This document shows, one piece after another, positions 1 through 7,219 of a stretch of 44,706 bases of DNA. Both the position numbers and the translations under genes were made by a program. The notes beneath the pieces are model-generated. The model made no database searches and had not been told where the DNA came from. It worked only from the letters and a program-made list of their open reading frames with translations. The stretch comes from Candidatus Omnitrophota bacterium (GTDB lineage Bacteria > Omnitrophota > Omnitrophia > Omnitrophales > Aquincolibacteriaceae). The DNA is taken from assembly GCA_903884815.1 (NCBI GenBank), contig CAISGE010000056.1, forward strand, positions 1-44,706. The letters run 5' to 3'. The number at the start of each line of letters is the position of its first letter. Within the stretch, counting starts at the first letter, position 1.

Positions 1-43
1 ATTTCATCCGTTCATCCACAAGAACACTCTCTTTCCATGGCAT
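1..43 (-). CDS. IS481-family transposase, N-terminal fragment (runs off the window)
   Basis: Reading the minus strand from the ATG at 43 gives MPWKESVLVDERMK, cut by the window edge. This is the standard opening of IS481-type DDE transposases, which typically start MPWKE..MDER and continue into a helix-turn-helix and an rve catalytic domain. A good ribosome binding site, GGAGGTGACC on the minus strand, lies directly before the ATG. Only 14 codons are visible, so family assignment rests on this opening plus the terminal repeats next to it. Confidence 0.7.
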   Translation of the reverse strand, partial: MPWKESVLVDERMK

Positions 44-127
44 AGGTCACCTCCGCTATGCCATTATTCCAAAAAAGTGTTACCCATGTCTCCGGTACAA
101 GGTGTAACCTATGTCTCGAGTCGCACA
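1..127 (-). mobile_element. Terminal part of an IS481-like insertion sequence
   Basis: The left window edge cuts an insertion sequence whose transposase reads outward on the minus strand. Between the transposase start (43) and the presumed outer tip (about 127) lie two imperfect copies of a terminal motif: GTGTTACCCATGTCTCCGG at 77-95 and GGTGTAACCTATGTCTCGAG at 101-120. On the minus strand the element would begin TGTGCGACTCGAGACATAGG, which I recognise as the style of IS481 ends. The exact tip and the target duplication cannot be fixed because the other end is outside the window. Confidence 0.7.
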
Positions 128-131
128 ATGC

Positions 132-164
132 AAAGAGCGGGCACATGTTGCCCGCTCTTTTTTT
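132..164 (+). terminator. Strong intrinsic terminator next to the IS end
   Basis: AAAGAGCGGGCA (132-143) pairs perfectly with TGCCCGCTCTTT (149-160) around a five-base loop, followed by an uninterrupted T run to 164. It would stop transcription travelling rightward. No + strand gene ends just before it inside the window, so it probably belonged to a gene now separated by the IS, or it insulates the IS. The stem starts with A-T pairs matching the T tail, so it may also work in reverse. Confidence 0.8.
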
Positions 165-568
165 ATTAGGGTGATCGGGACCTGTCTGTGGCCAGGCCCC
201 TCCGTGTCGACAGGATTTGAAGGGAGCTCTTGTTTTGAAATGCAACTGACGTTGCGTTTCAGAGAGCGGGTGGCCTACCCACAGCGAAGCGGAGGGAGCC
301 AAATCCTATCGCCCCGATTTTTCCATTTTAAATATACTGGTCGGTCTAATCCTCTTTTCGCTTTTCTTTCCGCGCATGCTCTTTGCTCGTGAATCCCCGC
401 GTTATGCCCCAATGACGATTGCCCGTTTAACAAGAGTTTCTCTATAGGATATTGAGATTGTCCCGATATATTAAGGACGAATAGAAGGTGATTCTGAGTC
501 ATTTGCGCAAGGGTAGTCTCGAGTTTTAAGAACGTCGCTACGGTATTCAAAAAAATGGGGCATAAAAA
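165..568. other. About 400 bases without a supportable gene; upstream region of the signalling operon
   Basis: Several short frames overlap here on both strands, but none has a ribosome binding site and a recognisable product. One frame from about 250 to 446 lacks any start codon near its beginning and includes a hydrophobic stretch (ILNILVGLILFSLFF); it looks like decayed coding sequence. A weak promoter-like TTGCGC sits at 503-508 with a poor -10 about 17 bases later, which could serve the gene at 569. I would not call a promoter with confidence. Confidence 0.4.
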
Positions 569-946
569 ATGAAAAAACAGATCCTTGTAGTGGATGACGA
601 AGAGTTGATCACCAAGAGTCTGGTGCTCGCGCTCGAAAAAACCGGCTACGAGGTCTTGGTGGCAAAGCGCTGTGATGAGGCAACAGCGATGGCGGAGGCT
701 ATCGATTTTGACCTTATTATTAGCGATGTCCGTATGCCTGGAGTGGATGGTATCGAGACCGTGAGGCGGATCCTTGAGATTCTGAAGAAAAGGGGAGCGA
801 ATCAAGCCCCCAGGATATTTATGACCGGCTACGCGGATCAAATCGCTGAAGAAGGAGCCAAGTCCTTAAAGGCCAATGCCTACATTCTAAAACCCTTTGA
901 TCTCGTCGAGTTCCTTTCAGAAGTGAAGAAAGCCCTGGGAGAATAG
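569..946 (+). CDS. Stand-alone response regulator receiver protein
   Basis: A 125-residue protein that is a single CheY-like REC domain with nothing after it. Visible hallmarks are the acidic pair D9/D10 in LVVDDEE, the phosphoacceptor D53 in IISDVRMPG, the switch residue T86 in FMTGY, and the conserved lysine K108 in ILKPF. It should accept a phosphoryl group from a histidine kinase or Hpt protein, most likely the kinase at 5020. There is no DNA-binding or enzymatic output domain, so any output must go through protein contact. It is the first gene of a run reaching 8455 and ends three bases before the next start. The upstream Shine-Dalgarno is weak (TGGGGC). The receiver family is certain; partner and output are inferred. 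Confidence 0.93.
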   Translation: MKKQILVVDDEELITKSLVLALEKTGYEVLVAKRCDEATAMAEAIDFDLIISDVRMPGVDGIETVRRILEILKKRGANQAPRIFMTGYADQIAEEGAKSLKANAYILKPFDLVEFLSEVKKALGE

Positions 947-949
947 AGC

Positions 950-1978
950 ATGGTTAGAATGGACGAGCTTTTAAAAGCCCAAGAAAAATCCTTGCTCGGT
1001 AAAATCAAAACTTATAAGGCCGTAGCTCAGGAGCTTAAACAGCATCTCGAGAAGAAGCCCGATGATTGGGGGCGTTTTCAGAGCATTTTTAATCAAGAAA
1101 TAAATGCTATTTTTCGAGACCTCATGCTTTTTGAGCAGGATTGTCTTGCGACTGGGGATGAAGCTAGTGTTTACAAACTGAAGAGCTTGTTTATGTCGCG
1201 ATTACAGAAGGAGTTTATGTATGGCGATTATGGTGTTTGGAGTCTGAACAAGCCTTATGGCTATGCGGGTGATTTTAAAATTATTGACGATATCTACCGG
1301 AACGATCCTCAGACGCATGGATTTGCCCGCCTAATGGACAACTATTTTCAAGCTTCCGCCATATCCGTTGCCGTCAGAAACCGCAAAGAGGATTTCAAGG
1401 AGATCATTCTCTCAGTCGTCAAGGCGCGCAACGGTCAGCAGCTTAAAATCATGGACCTGGCTTCGGGTCCATGCCGCGAGATCCAGGAGCTTTTGAAAGG
1501 TGATTTAAAAGGTCATGCGGGCGTTACTTTTGACTGTTACGATCAGGATGAGAACGCATGGAACTATGCGAAGAACCTTTTACGAGAAGGCGCTGCGCGC
1601 GTTAAATTCATCAAAGAAAACGTAGTGCGGATCGCTCTGAAAAAGAATATCGATGAGCAAATGCCTCAGAAGTACGACCTGATCTATTCGACAGGACTTT
1701 TTGACTATTTGGATAAACGTATCGCGACGCGCCTTGTCGCAAACCTTCGGAAAATGTTAAAGCCTGACAGCGTTCTGGCTATTTCTGATGTTCGGGAAAA
1801 GTACAAAAATCCATCGGTTCATTACATGGAATGGGTAGGGGATTGGAATCTAGTCTATCGCTCCGATGAAGAATTTCGCAAAATATTCCTGGATGCCGGG
1901 TTTTCCGAAAACGAGCTTTCGTATGGAGCGGATCAGCAAGGACTGTTGCAATACATCATTGCTAACATTAAGGCCTAG
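950..1978 (+). CDS. Class I SAM-dependent methyltransferase, PhcB / 3-OH-PAME biosynthesis-like
   Basis: A 342-residue protein with a helical N-terminal half (about 1-160) containing YGYAGDFKIIDDIY, and a C-terminal Rossmann methyltransferase domain. The SAM-binding motif I is IMDLASGPCREI (near 167-178), followed by an acidic motif (DCYDQDE) and motif IV/post-I segments YDLIYSTGLFDYL and MLKPDSVLAISDV. The YGYxGDF.ii..IY segment and overall layout match proteins annotated as extracellular-factor 3-hydroxypalmitate methyl ester biosynthesis, the group containing Ralstonia PhcB. The expected reaction is methyl transfer from SAM to an acyl or acyl-derived acceptor. The ACP and thioesterase genes just downstream make a fatty-acyl substrate plausible. 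The substrate is inferred; only the methyltransferase fold and family resemblance are visible. Confidence 0.82.
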   Translation: MVRMDELLKAQEKSLLGKIKTYKAVAQELKQHLEKKPDDWGRFQSIFNQEINAIFRDLMLFEQDCLATGDEASVYKLKSLFMSRLQKEFMYGDYGVWSLNKPYGYAGDFKIIDDIYRNDPQTHGFARLMDNYFQASAISVAVRNRKEDFKEIILSVVKARNGQQLKIMDLASGPCREIQELLKGDLKGHAGVTFDCYDQDENAWNYAKNLLREGAARVKFIKENVVRIALKKNIDEQMPQKYDLIYSTGLFDYLDKRIATRLVANLRKMLKPDSVLAISDVREKYKNPSVHYMEWVGDWNLVYRSDEEFRKIFLDAGFSENELSYGADQQGLLQYIIANIKA

Positions 1979-2059
1979 CTACGAAGTAATAGTGCCGCTA
2001 AAAATGATTTTCTATTTCGATGCGATAGTTGTACTTTTAAACAAAAAAAGGAGGGGCTT

Positions 2060-2326
2060 ATGGGGACGGCGAAAGTGAATGAGCCGGAGGTTTTTGAAAG
2101 AGTTGCTCTGACTATCGAAAAATTGTTGCGAACGGTCAATCGGGACGTGAACTCCCAGATAAAGAGAGAGACAAATATCTATGATGACCTCGGCATTGAC
2201 TCAGTGGAAGTAATGGACCTCTTAGGTTTGTTTGAGGCGGAATTTGGCGTTTCAATCGATGTTGAGAAAGCTGTGGGAAATAAGACCGTGGGTGATATTT
2301 CCAATTTTGTCCTGGCGTGCTTATAG
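2060..2326 (+). CDS. Acyl carrier protein
   Basis: An 88-residue acidic helical protein with the phosphopantetheine attachment motif GIDSVEVMDLL, the modified serine being S48. It also has the usual helix II/III pattern (LFEAEFGVSID, NKTVGDISNFV). It is preceded by a very strong ribosome binding site, AAGGAGGGG, eight bases before the ATG. It differs from housekeeping AcpP (DSLD) in carrying DSVE and sits among methyltransferase, thioesterase and sensor genes rather than with fab genes. It is therefore probably a dedicated carrier for the acyl chain handled by its neighbours. The carrier function is certain from the motif; the pathway is inferred. An 81-base gap separates it from the methyltransferase gene, the largest gap in the first part of the operon. 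Confidence 0.95.
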   Translation: MGTAKVNEPEVFERVALTIEKLLRTVNRDVNSQIKRETNIYDDLGIDSVEVMDLLGLFEAEFGVSIDVEKAVGNKTVGDISNFVLACL

Positions 2327-2339
2327 ACGGAGGTGTCAA

Positions 2340-2810
2340 ATGGATGCTACGAAAAAAGGATTGTTAGGCATGGTGGGTAAATGGAAATTCCAAGAAAAGA
2401 AATTCTCCTGCGAAAAGGTGATCACCTTCAAACAAACCAATGTCATGGGGAACACCTATTTTTCCAATTACGTAGAATGGCAGGGTGAGGCGAGAGAAAA
2501 ATTGTTGTTATGCCACCCAGCTGCTGGTGAGTTTATGAAGCAGAATCCGCATATCTTTCTCATTACACACTCGCTAGGGCACCGATTCATTACGAACACC
2601 TATTTTGGCGATCGTCTGCGGATTGATATTACTTCTAAAAACATCATGGATTATAGCCTCATGATGGTTTTTCGATATCGAAGGGTTCCCAGTGAACAGT
2701 TGATCGGTGAAGGGTGGCAGAAAGTTTGCTTTTGGGATAGGCAACTAAACCGTCCTTGCAAAACGCCACAGTTTTTTCTAGACCTTGCGGAGCCCCTGCG
2801 GGAAAACTGA
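2340..2810 (+). CDS. Hotdog-fold acyl thioesterase, CalE7/DynE7-like
   Basis: A 156-residue single hotdog domain. The segment VITFKQTNVMGNTYFSNYVEWQGEAREK closely follows the signature of enediyne-type polyene thioesterases (TFEETNLVGNVYF..Y..WQG..RE), where the Asn-x-x-Gly-Asn-x-Tyr region lines the active site. The family hydrolyses acyl chains from ACP or CoA. The start at 2340 is chosen because GGAGGTG lies eight bases upstream and the ACP gene stops at 2326; an in-frame upstream start would overlap the ACP by about 95 bases. Next to an ACP it should release the finished acyl chain. No enediyne polyketide synthase is present, so the resemblance is to the enzyme family and not to that pathway. 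Confidence 0.85.
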   Translation: MDATKKGLLGMVGKWKFQEKKFSCEKVITFKQTNVMGNTYFSNYVEWQGEAREKLLLCHPAAGEFMKQNPHIFLITHSLGHRFITNTYFGDRLRIDITSKNIMDYSLMMVFRYRRVPSEQLIGEGWQKVCFWDRQLNRPCKTPQFFLDLAEPLREN

Positions 2811-2817
2811 GTCGCTT

Positions 2818-2877
2818 ATGAGCTTATTTGCCGTCGGTGCAATTGCAATCACGTTATCCATTGCGAGGAAAGGCTAA
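2818..2877 (+). CDS. Possible 19-residue hydrophobic micro-ORF
   Basis: The 66 bases between the thioesterase and hydrolase genes are almost completely filled by a frame encoding MSLFAVGAIAITLSIARKG. Its TAA stop overlaps the hydrolase ATG as TAATG, the usual geometry of translational coupling. The peptide has a hydrophobic core with a basic end, as in a tiny membrane peptide or a leader. The ribosome binding site is poor (a GGGA about 15 bases upstream), so it may be chance. There is no homology evidence. Confidence 0.25.
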   Translation: MSLFAVGAIAITLSIARKG

Positions 2878-3725
2878 TGGACCGAGATGTAAGCAACGTT
2901 CCAACGCTAAATGAGAAGATAGAATTCACTTCTAACGGGACGCCTCTGACCGGTAAGGTCTGCCGGCCGGCAGACTTGACCCAATGCAAGGGTATTGTGA
3001 TCTTTACGCATGGGTTGGGCTACTGCGCGCGGCAATATAAGATCGACGGCGAGTACTTCGCTCAAAACGGCTATTTACTGCTAACCTATAACCTCCGGGG
3101 CCACGCAGGATCGCAAGGAAAGTGGTCGGTGGAGTCCTCGGTTACAGATCTTGTGGCTGCGATCGACCATCTCACTCGGAACTATGAATTCCAAGCAAAT
3201 GAACGCATTTGCGTGATGGGCCACAGTACTGGCGCGTTGATATCCCTCCTGGCATCGTTGCGTGACAAACGGATCAAATTTGGAAGTTTGGTGACGATTG
3301 TCACCTGTATGACGGAATCCTATCTTCATTGGTTTAAAAGTGGATTCAACCATGATGTTAAGGCGTTTTTCAAGACAAAGGGAGTGATTGCTGATATCGC
3401 CAACGACATTCTCGATGATCCGGCAATGCTTGAGACATACCGTCGGGGTGAATTAGACGCGGCCATGATTGGGGTCAATCACCGGTACGGGCTCTTAAAA
3501 TCTGATTGCCTCAACTCTTTTTTTCATGAAATTGCATATTCAGAGGATGTTTTGAAGCGTATTGATGAGATCCAGATACCGCTCCTTCTTTTTCGGGGTG
3601 AGTATGACGAGGTTATGGACGTAAAAAAAACGAATGAATTGTATGAAAGGCTTAACAAAAGAATTCCGACGAGATTTTATATCACGGATTCAAAAAACCA
3701 TTTCCATATGACCGGTGGGATTTAA
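2877..3725 (+). CDS. Alpha/beta hydrolase (serine lipase/esterase-like), apparently frameshifted near its 3' end
   Basis: A 282-residue hydrolase fold with oxyanion segment FTHGLGY, nucleophile elbow GHSTG (S117), acid D244 in FRGEYDEV and candidate catalytic histidine H275 or H277 in SKNHFHMTG. It looks like the monoacylglycerol-lipase/lysophospholipase branch. The reading frame stops at 3725. The -1 frame, however, continues from TGG at 3716 as WDLIQEETLKFFDAF, a natural C-terminal helix for this fold, and runs on without a stop into the receiver domain that ends at 4201. A one-base loss in GGTGGG (3714-3719) explains this most simply. A zero-frame A-AAA-AAC slippery heptamer also sits at 3692-3698. 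In other bacteria this hydrolase type occurs fused to a PF12147 methyltransferase; here that methyltransferase is the separate gene at 4183. The substrate is unknown; a lipid ester or thioester is likely. Confidence 0.82.
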   Translation: MDRDVSNVPTLNEKIEFTSNGTPLTGKVCRPADLTQCKGIVIFTHGLGYCARQYKIDGEYFAQNGYLLLTYNLRGHAGSQGKWSVESSVTDLVAAIDHLTRNYEFQANERICVMGHSTGALISLLASLRDKRIKFGSLVTIVTCMTESYLHWFKSGFNHDVKAFFKTKGVIADIANDILDDPAMLETYRRGELDAAMIGVNHRYGLLKSDCLNSFFHEIAYSEDVLKRIDEIQIPLLLFRGEYDEVMDVKKTNELYERLNKRIPTRFYITDSKNHFHMTGGI

Positions 3726-3808
3726 TTCAAGAGGAAACGCTAAAGTTCTTTGATGCTTTTTGCGATTACAATCGCTCTGCCATTAGTTTTTCCGAAAAAT
3801 TCGTCTTA

Positions 3809-4201
3809 TTGGTGGACGACGATCCTCTAGTGACAAGATCTTTGCAGAAACTGCTTGTCCAACAGGGTATCGCTAATGTCCGTATTGCGGAAAACGGTGA
3901 CGCAGCTCTTGGGTGCATCAGAGATCTGCGGACGACAAGGAATCGCTCCTTCGATCTGATCATCTCTGATATCCGGATGCCTGGGATTGACGGGATCGAA
4001 ACTATTCGGAAGGCTAAGGATTTCATCAGCCATTCGAAGGGGAAAGAAAGTCCGGTGATCTTTATTACCGGGTATGAGGGGGACGGTGCCGTGGAAAGGG
4101 CCAAGCAGATAGGTTATGTGGATTACCTTTACAAACCTCTCGACATCGAACATTTTCTTGCCAGCGTAAAGAAACAACTCCAATGTTCAAACGTCTCATA
4201 G
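3809..4201 (+). CDS. Response regulator receiver domain, possibly the C-terminal part of a hydrolase-receiver fusion
   Basis: A REC domain with the acidic cluster DDD in LLVDDDPLV, phosphoacceptor D54 (counted from 3809) in IISDIRMPG, switch threonine in FITGYEG and conserved lysine in YLYKPL. No output domain follows. There is no ATG and no Shine-Dalgarno before it: the only nearby starts are TTG at 3809 and GTG at 3812, and both would clip the first beta strand, which begins KFVLLVDDD upstream of them. The frame is open back to 3656 and joins the lost C-terminus of the hydrolase. The ancestral product was therefore probably one hydrolase-linker-receiver polypeptide with a linker around NRSAISFSE. 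The stop overlaps the next gene's start by 19 bases. Confidence 0.85.
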   Translation: MVDDDPLVTRSLQKLLVQQGIANVRIAENGDAALGCIRDLRTTRNRSFDLIISDIRMPGIDGIETIRKAKDFISHSKGKESPVIFITGYEGDGAVERAKQIGYVDYLYKPLDIEHFLASVKKQLQCSNVS

Positions 4202-5010
4202 CGCGAATTGACGACCTCTTTTATCGTGTTATTTTAAAAAACACTCTCAAACTATCCAAGCTTGGGTATGGATTCATTGTTTCAGGGGCTGAGTCGGGAG
4301 AGAATTATGAGCATATTTACGACAATAAGCCAAAGGGTTCTTTGTTTATCGGAGTGTTCTTAGATAAAATCCTGCTCAATCTTCCTTCAGTTCGCGCCAC
4401 GCGGGCGAGGAAGGAAGAGATCAAAGAAATTCTCAGGTCTGAGAGCGAAAATAATAGAATGGCTGGGACTAGGACGCGTGTTTTGGACCTAGCTTCAGGC
4501 GGAGCGCGTTATCTCCGGGAGCTGAAAGGTGAACATGAAAGCGGTGATATCGAGTCTCTCTGCATTGATAAAAATAGGCGTTGTGTCAGCCTGGGGCGTT
4601 CTCTGGCAATGACTGAGAACGTAAAGAACCTTAAGTTTGTTCGTGGTGATATATTTCGCATCGGGCATTTAAAGACTATTTCGGAACGCCTGGGATGGCA
4701 GCCCAATGTGATTATTGCTTCGGGACTTTTTATCTACTTTAATGACCCGACTGTTGAGCGTGTTTTGACAGAGATTTATCAGACGCTGCCCGTGGGTGGC
4801 TTGATTGTTTTTCAATCTTATGAGAATTTGAGCAGTCGTAAGCTCATGCGTAAAACCTCCGTTACTTCCGCGGGAGAACAATGGACCCTGTATTATCGGC
4901 AGCCAGAATTCTGGACGAAGCTATTGAGTGATATCGGCTTCAAGGACATCTTGATCACACGAGATGAATGGCATATGAACAACGTTTGTTCTGCAAGAAA
5001 GGGCGCCTAA
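4183..5010 (+). CDS. Class I SAM-dependent methyltransferase of the PF12147 type
   Basis: A 275-residue methyltransferase. The N-terminal part contains YEHIYDNKPKGSLFIGVFLD and a following arginine/lysine-rich segment (VRATRARKEEI). This pattern is typical of the methyltransferase half of bifunctional alpha/beta hydrolase/methyltransferase proteins. Motif I is VLDLASGGARYL (near 103-114), followed by LCIDKNRRCV and ASGLFIYFND. Later segments LPVGGLIVFQSYEN and YYRQPEFW complete the fold. The ATG lies inside the end of the receiver gene, so translation is coupled. The hydrolase, a receiver and this enzyme occur as consecutive modules, so it probably acts on the same lipid-like substrate. It is the second methyltransferase of the operon and is only distantly like the one at 950. 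The substrate is unknown. Confidence 0.83.
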   Translation: MFKRLIARIDDLFYRVILKNTLKLSKLGYGFIVSGAESGENYEHIYDNKPKGSLFIGVFLDKILLNLPSVRATRARKEEIKEILRSESENNRMAGTRTRVLDLASGGARYLRELKGEHESGDIESLCIDKNRRCVSLGRSLAMTENVKNLKFVRGDIFRIGHLKTISERLGWQPNVIIASGLFIYFNDPTVERVLTEIYQTLPVGGLIVFQSYENLSSRKLMRKTSVTSAGEQWTLYYRQPEFWTKLLSDIGFKDILITRDEWHMNNVCSARKGA

Positions 5011-5019
5011 CCCCAAACA

Positions 5020-7218
5020 ATGCCGCTTACAGCGCTTATTGGACTTACCAATACAGTTTCAACCATAGGCCTCGCCCTGTTCGTCTTTCTGAAACATCCT
5101 CAAGAGAAAACCAACCAGGCCTATCTATCCTTTGGCTTGAGCGTGGGCCTGTACAGTATTGGCTATTTTCTTTGGGGGATGTCGAAGACTACCGGTGATG
5201 CGCTTTTTGCATTCAAAGTGTTGACGACCGGGATTATTCTTATCAATTCCGGATATTTAGAATTCGCCTTTAATCTTCTCGGAGCACGCAAACGGAAGAG
5301 AATCATTCTTTTTGTAATCCATTTGTTGAACATTCTGTTTGTGGTATCTGTTTGGGGTGAGCGGCTGTTTTCAAGCGTTGGGCTAAGAAATGCTTGGGGA
5401 TTTTGGCCTTATCCCAAGCCTATGTTCTATGCCTATTTTTTAATGTGGTTTTTACAGATGGGCTATGGATTGCGCGCGATAAGAGTGGGGTATGCCCAGG
5501 CTCCAAGCAGACAAGCTGTTCAGTTGAGATACGTTTTCTATTCCACCCTTATAGGCTATGTTGGAGGGGGGACGAACTGGCTTCCTTGGTTTGGAATTAA
5601 TTTCCCACCGTATTTAAACGCCTTAGTATCTGTTTATGTTGGGATTCTTGCCTATGCGATAGTGCGTTATCATCTGATGGAAATTCGTACAGCCATTACG
5701 AGAACGGGTATCTTTGTTTTCGTTTATTGCGTTGTATTGGGGGCTCCAGCGCTTCTTGTATGGCAGGGCCGGCTGTTCCTCGAAGCATCTCTCGGTCCTG
5801 CCTGGTGGCTCCTGCCCGCCGGGTTATTCAGTCTCTTGAGTTTCATCGGGCCTTTTTGCTACCTGATATTGCAACGTAAGGCGGAAGCGGTGCTTCTGAA
5901 AGAACAAAAAGCCTATCAGCAGACGCTGCTGCAGGCGTCGCGGGGGATGACGCTGATCAAGGACCTGGATCATTTACTGAAGCTCATCGTTCATATCCTC
6001 ACTAAGACGGTCAAGATCACGCATGCCCGAATCTTTCTCTGGGATAACAACGCCAAAAATTATATTTGCAAAGCCGTCAGGGGCGATCATCACAATGGGG
6101 CTGACGGGATCATTGCCGAGGATTCCGCGCTCATACGGCAACTACATTTGGACAAGGAACCCTTGATGCTCGAAGAGATCCGCTCCCACCATTACGGCAG
6201 TGACTGGGTGATCACAGAAATGGAGGCGCTGGATGCCGCCGTGGTCGTTCCGAGCTTTGTCCAGGAGCGACTGATCGGGTTTGTGGTCTTGGGAGCGAAA
6301 AGATCCAACCGCCTTTACACCGAAAGCGATCTGGATATTCTTACCACGCTCGCCAATCAAACCGCTCTCGCGATCGAAAACTGCATTTTTCTGACGGAAT
6401 TTGAAGAACAACAGGCGCATTTCTTTCAGGCCGCGAAGATGGCGGATCTTGGGACGATGGCCTCCGGGATCGGGCATCAGGTAAATAACCGCTTTAACGT
6501 GATCAAACTTGGGGCCGAGTCCGCTCTGATGATGGAACTTGTGAAGCTCAAAAAGTATTTTGAATTGAATGATCCGGAAACAGGGAAAAAACTGGTCGGC
6601 GGGCTAGCGGATACCTGCCAGAGGATCGCGAAAAACGCGGAGCACGGAGGCGAGATCGTGAAGCGGTTGCTCGATTTCAGCCGTCTCGCTCAAGGGTTCA
6701 GGCTGATGGATGTTAAGGACGCCATTGAAAGCAGCGTGAGGCTCTGGGAATGCAAGCATGACCTCCGGGAGATCGGCTTTCGCATGGAGATCGCTGGCGA
6801 CCTTCGAAAGATCAAAGGCAATTTCAGCGAGATCGAAGAGGTCCTTTTTAATTTGCTCGACAATGCCGCGGACGCGATCCAAATGAAAGAGGAGGCCTAC
6901 GCGCTTGGCAATCTCCCGCGCCCCGCGGATCCGGTGAAGGGGACGATCCGGCTCAAGGCGGAGAATCAGGATTGGAATGGGCAACCGCATGTGCTGATCA
7001 CGGTCCGGGAAAACGGCATCGGCATGAGCGAGGAAACACAGAAGAAAATATTCGTTCCGTTCTTTACGATGAAGGCGACCGCGATCAAAGGGACGGGTCT
7101 CGGACTTTATATTATCAGACGAATGGTCGATGCTCATCAGGGGCGTATCAAGATCGAGTCGGAATACGGCAAAGGGACGACCTTTCACGTATATTTGCCC
7201 GCGACGGAAGGAGGTTGA
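5020..7218 (+). CDS. Multi-TM membrane sensor histidine kinase with GAF domain
   Basis: A 732-residue hybrid of seven or eight N-terminal membrane helices (about 1-285), a GAF-like domain (about 300-450), a HisKA dimerisation helix pair and a HATPase_c domain. The phosphoacceptor is H486 in ASGIGHQVNNRFN. The N box is NLLDNAADAI, the F box PFFTMK and the G2 box GTGLGLYII. Two departures are visible: the usual acidic residue after the histidine is Gln (HQ, not HE) and the proline of the H box is Arg; and the G1 box reads ENGIGM, with Glu664 replacing the adenine-contacting Asp. The membrane helices suggest sensing a hydrophobic ligand, as with PhcS or CqsS-type autoinducer kinases; this is inference. 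The start is nine bases after the preceding stop with no clear Shine-Dalgarno. The gene's first 900 bases are more AT-rich than the rest. Confidence 0.9.
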   Translation: MPLTALIGLTNTVSTIGLALFVFLKHPQEKTNQAYLSFGLSVGLYSIGYFLWGMSKTTGDALFAFKVLTTGIILINSGYLEFAFNLLGARKRKRIILFVIHLLNILFVVSVWGERLFSSVGLRNAWGFWPYPKPMFYAYFLMWFLQMGYGLRAIRVGYAQAPSRQAVQLRYVFYSTLIGYVGGGTNWLPWFGINFPPYLNALVSVYVGILAYAIVRYHLMEIRTAITRTGIFVFVYCVVLGAPALLVWQGRLFLEASLGPAWWLLPAGLFSLLSFIGPFCYLILQRKAEAVLLKEQKAYQQTLLQASRGMTLIKDLDHLLKLIVHILTKTVKITHARIFLWDNNAKNYICKAVRGDHHNGADGIIAEDSALIRQLHLDKEPLMLEEIRSHHYGSDWVITEMEALDAAVVVPSFVQERLIGFVVLGAKRSNRLYTESDLDILTTLANQTALAIENCIFLTEFEEQQAHFFQAAKMADLGTMASGIGHQVNNRFNVIKLGAESALMMELVKLKKYFELNDPETGKKLVGGLADTCQRIAKNAEHGGEIVKRLLDFSRLAQGFRLMDVKDAIESSVRLWECKHDLREIGFRMEIAGDLRKIKGNFSEIEEVLFNLLDNAADAIQMKEEAYALGNLPRPADPVKGTIRLKAENQDWNGQPHVLITVRENGIGMSEETQKKIFVPFFTMKATAIKGTGLGLYIIRRMVDAHQGRIKIESEYGKGTTFHVYLPATEGG

Positions 7219-7219
7219 T

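Noticed and set aside
250..446. Short hydrophobic frame as a real membrane peptide gene
   Set aside because: No usable start codon at its beginning and no ribosome binding site; noted only as possible decayed sequence.
2060..2810. Possible enediyne biosynthesis locus, from the CalE7-like thioesterase beside an ACP
   Set aside because: There is no iterative polyketide synthase, oxidoreductase or tailoring set; only the thioesterase family resemblance remains.
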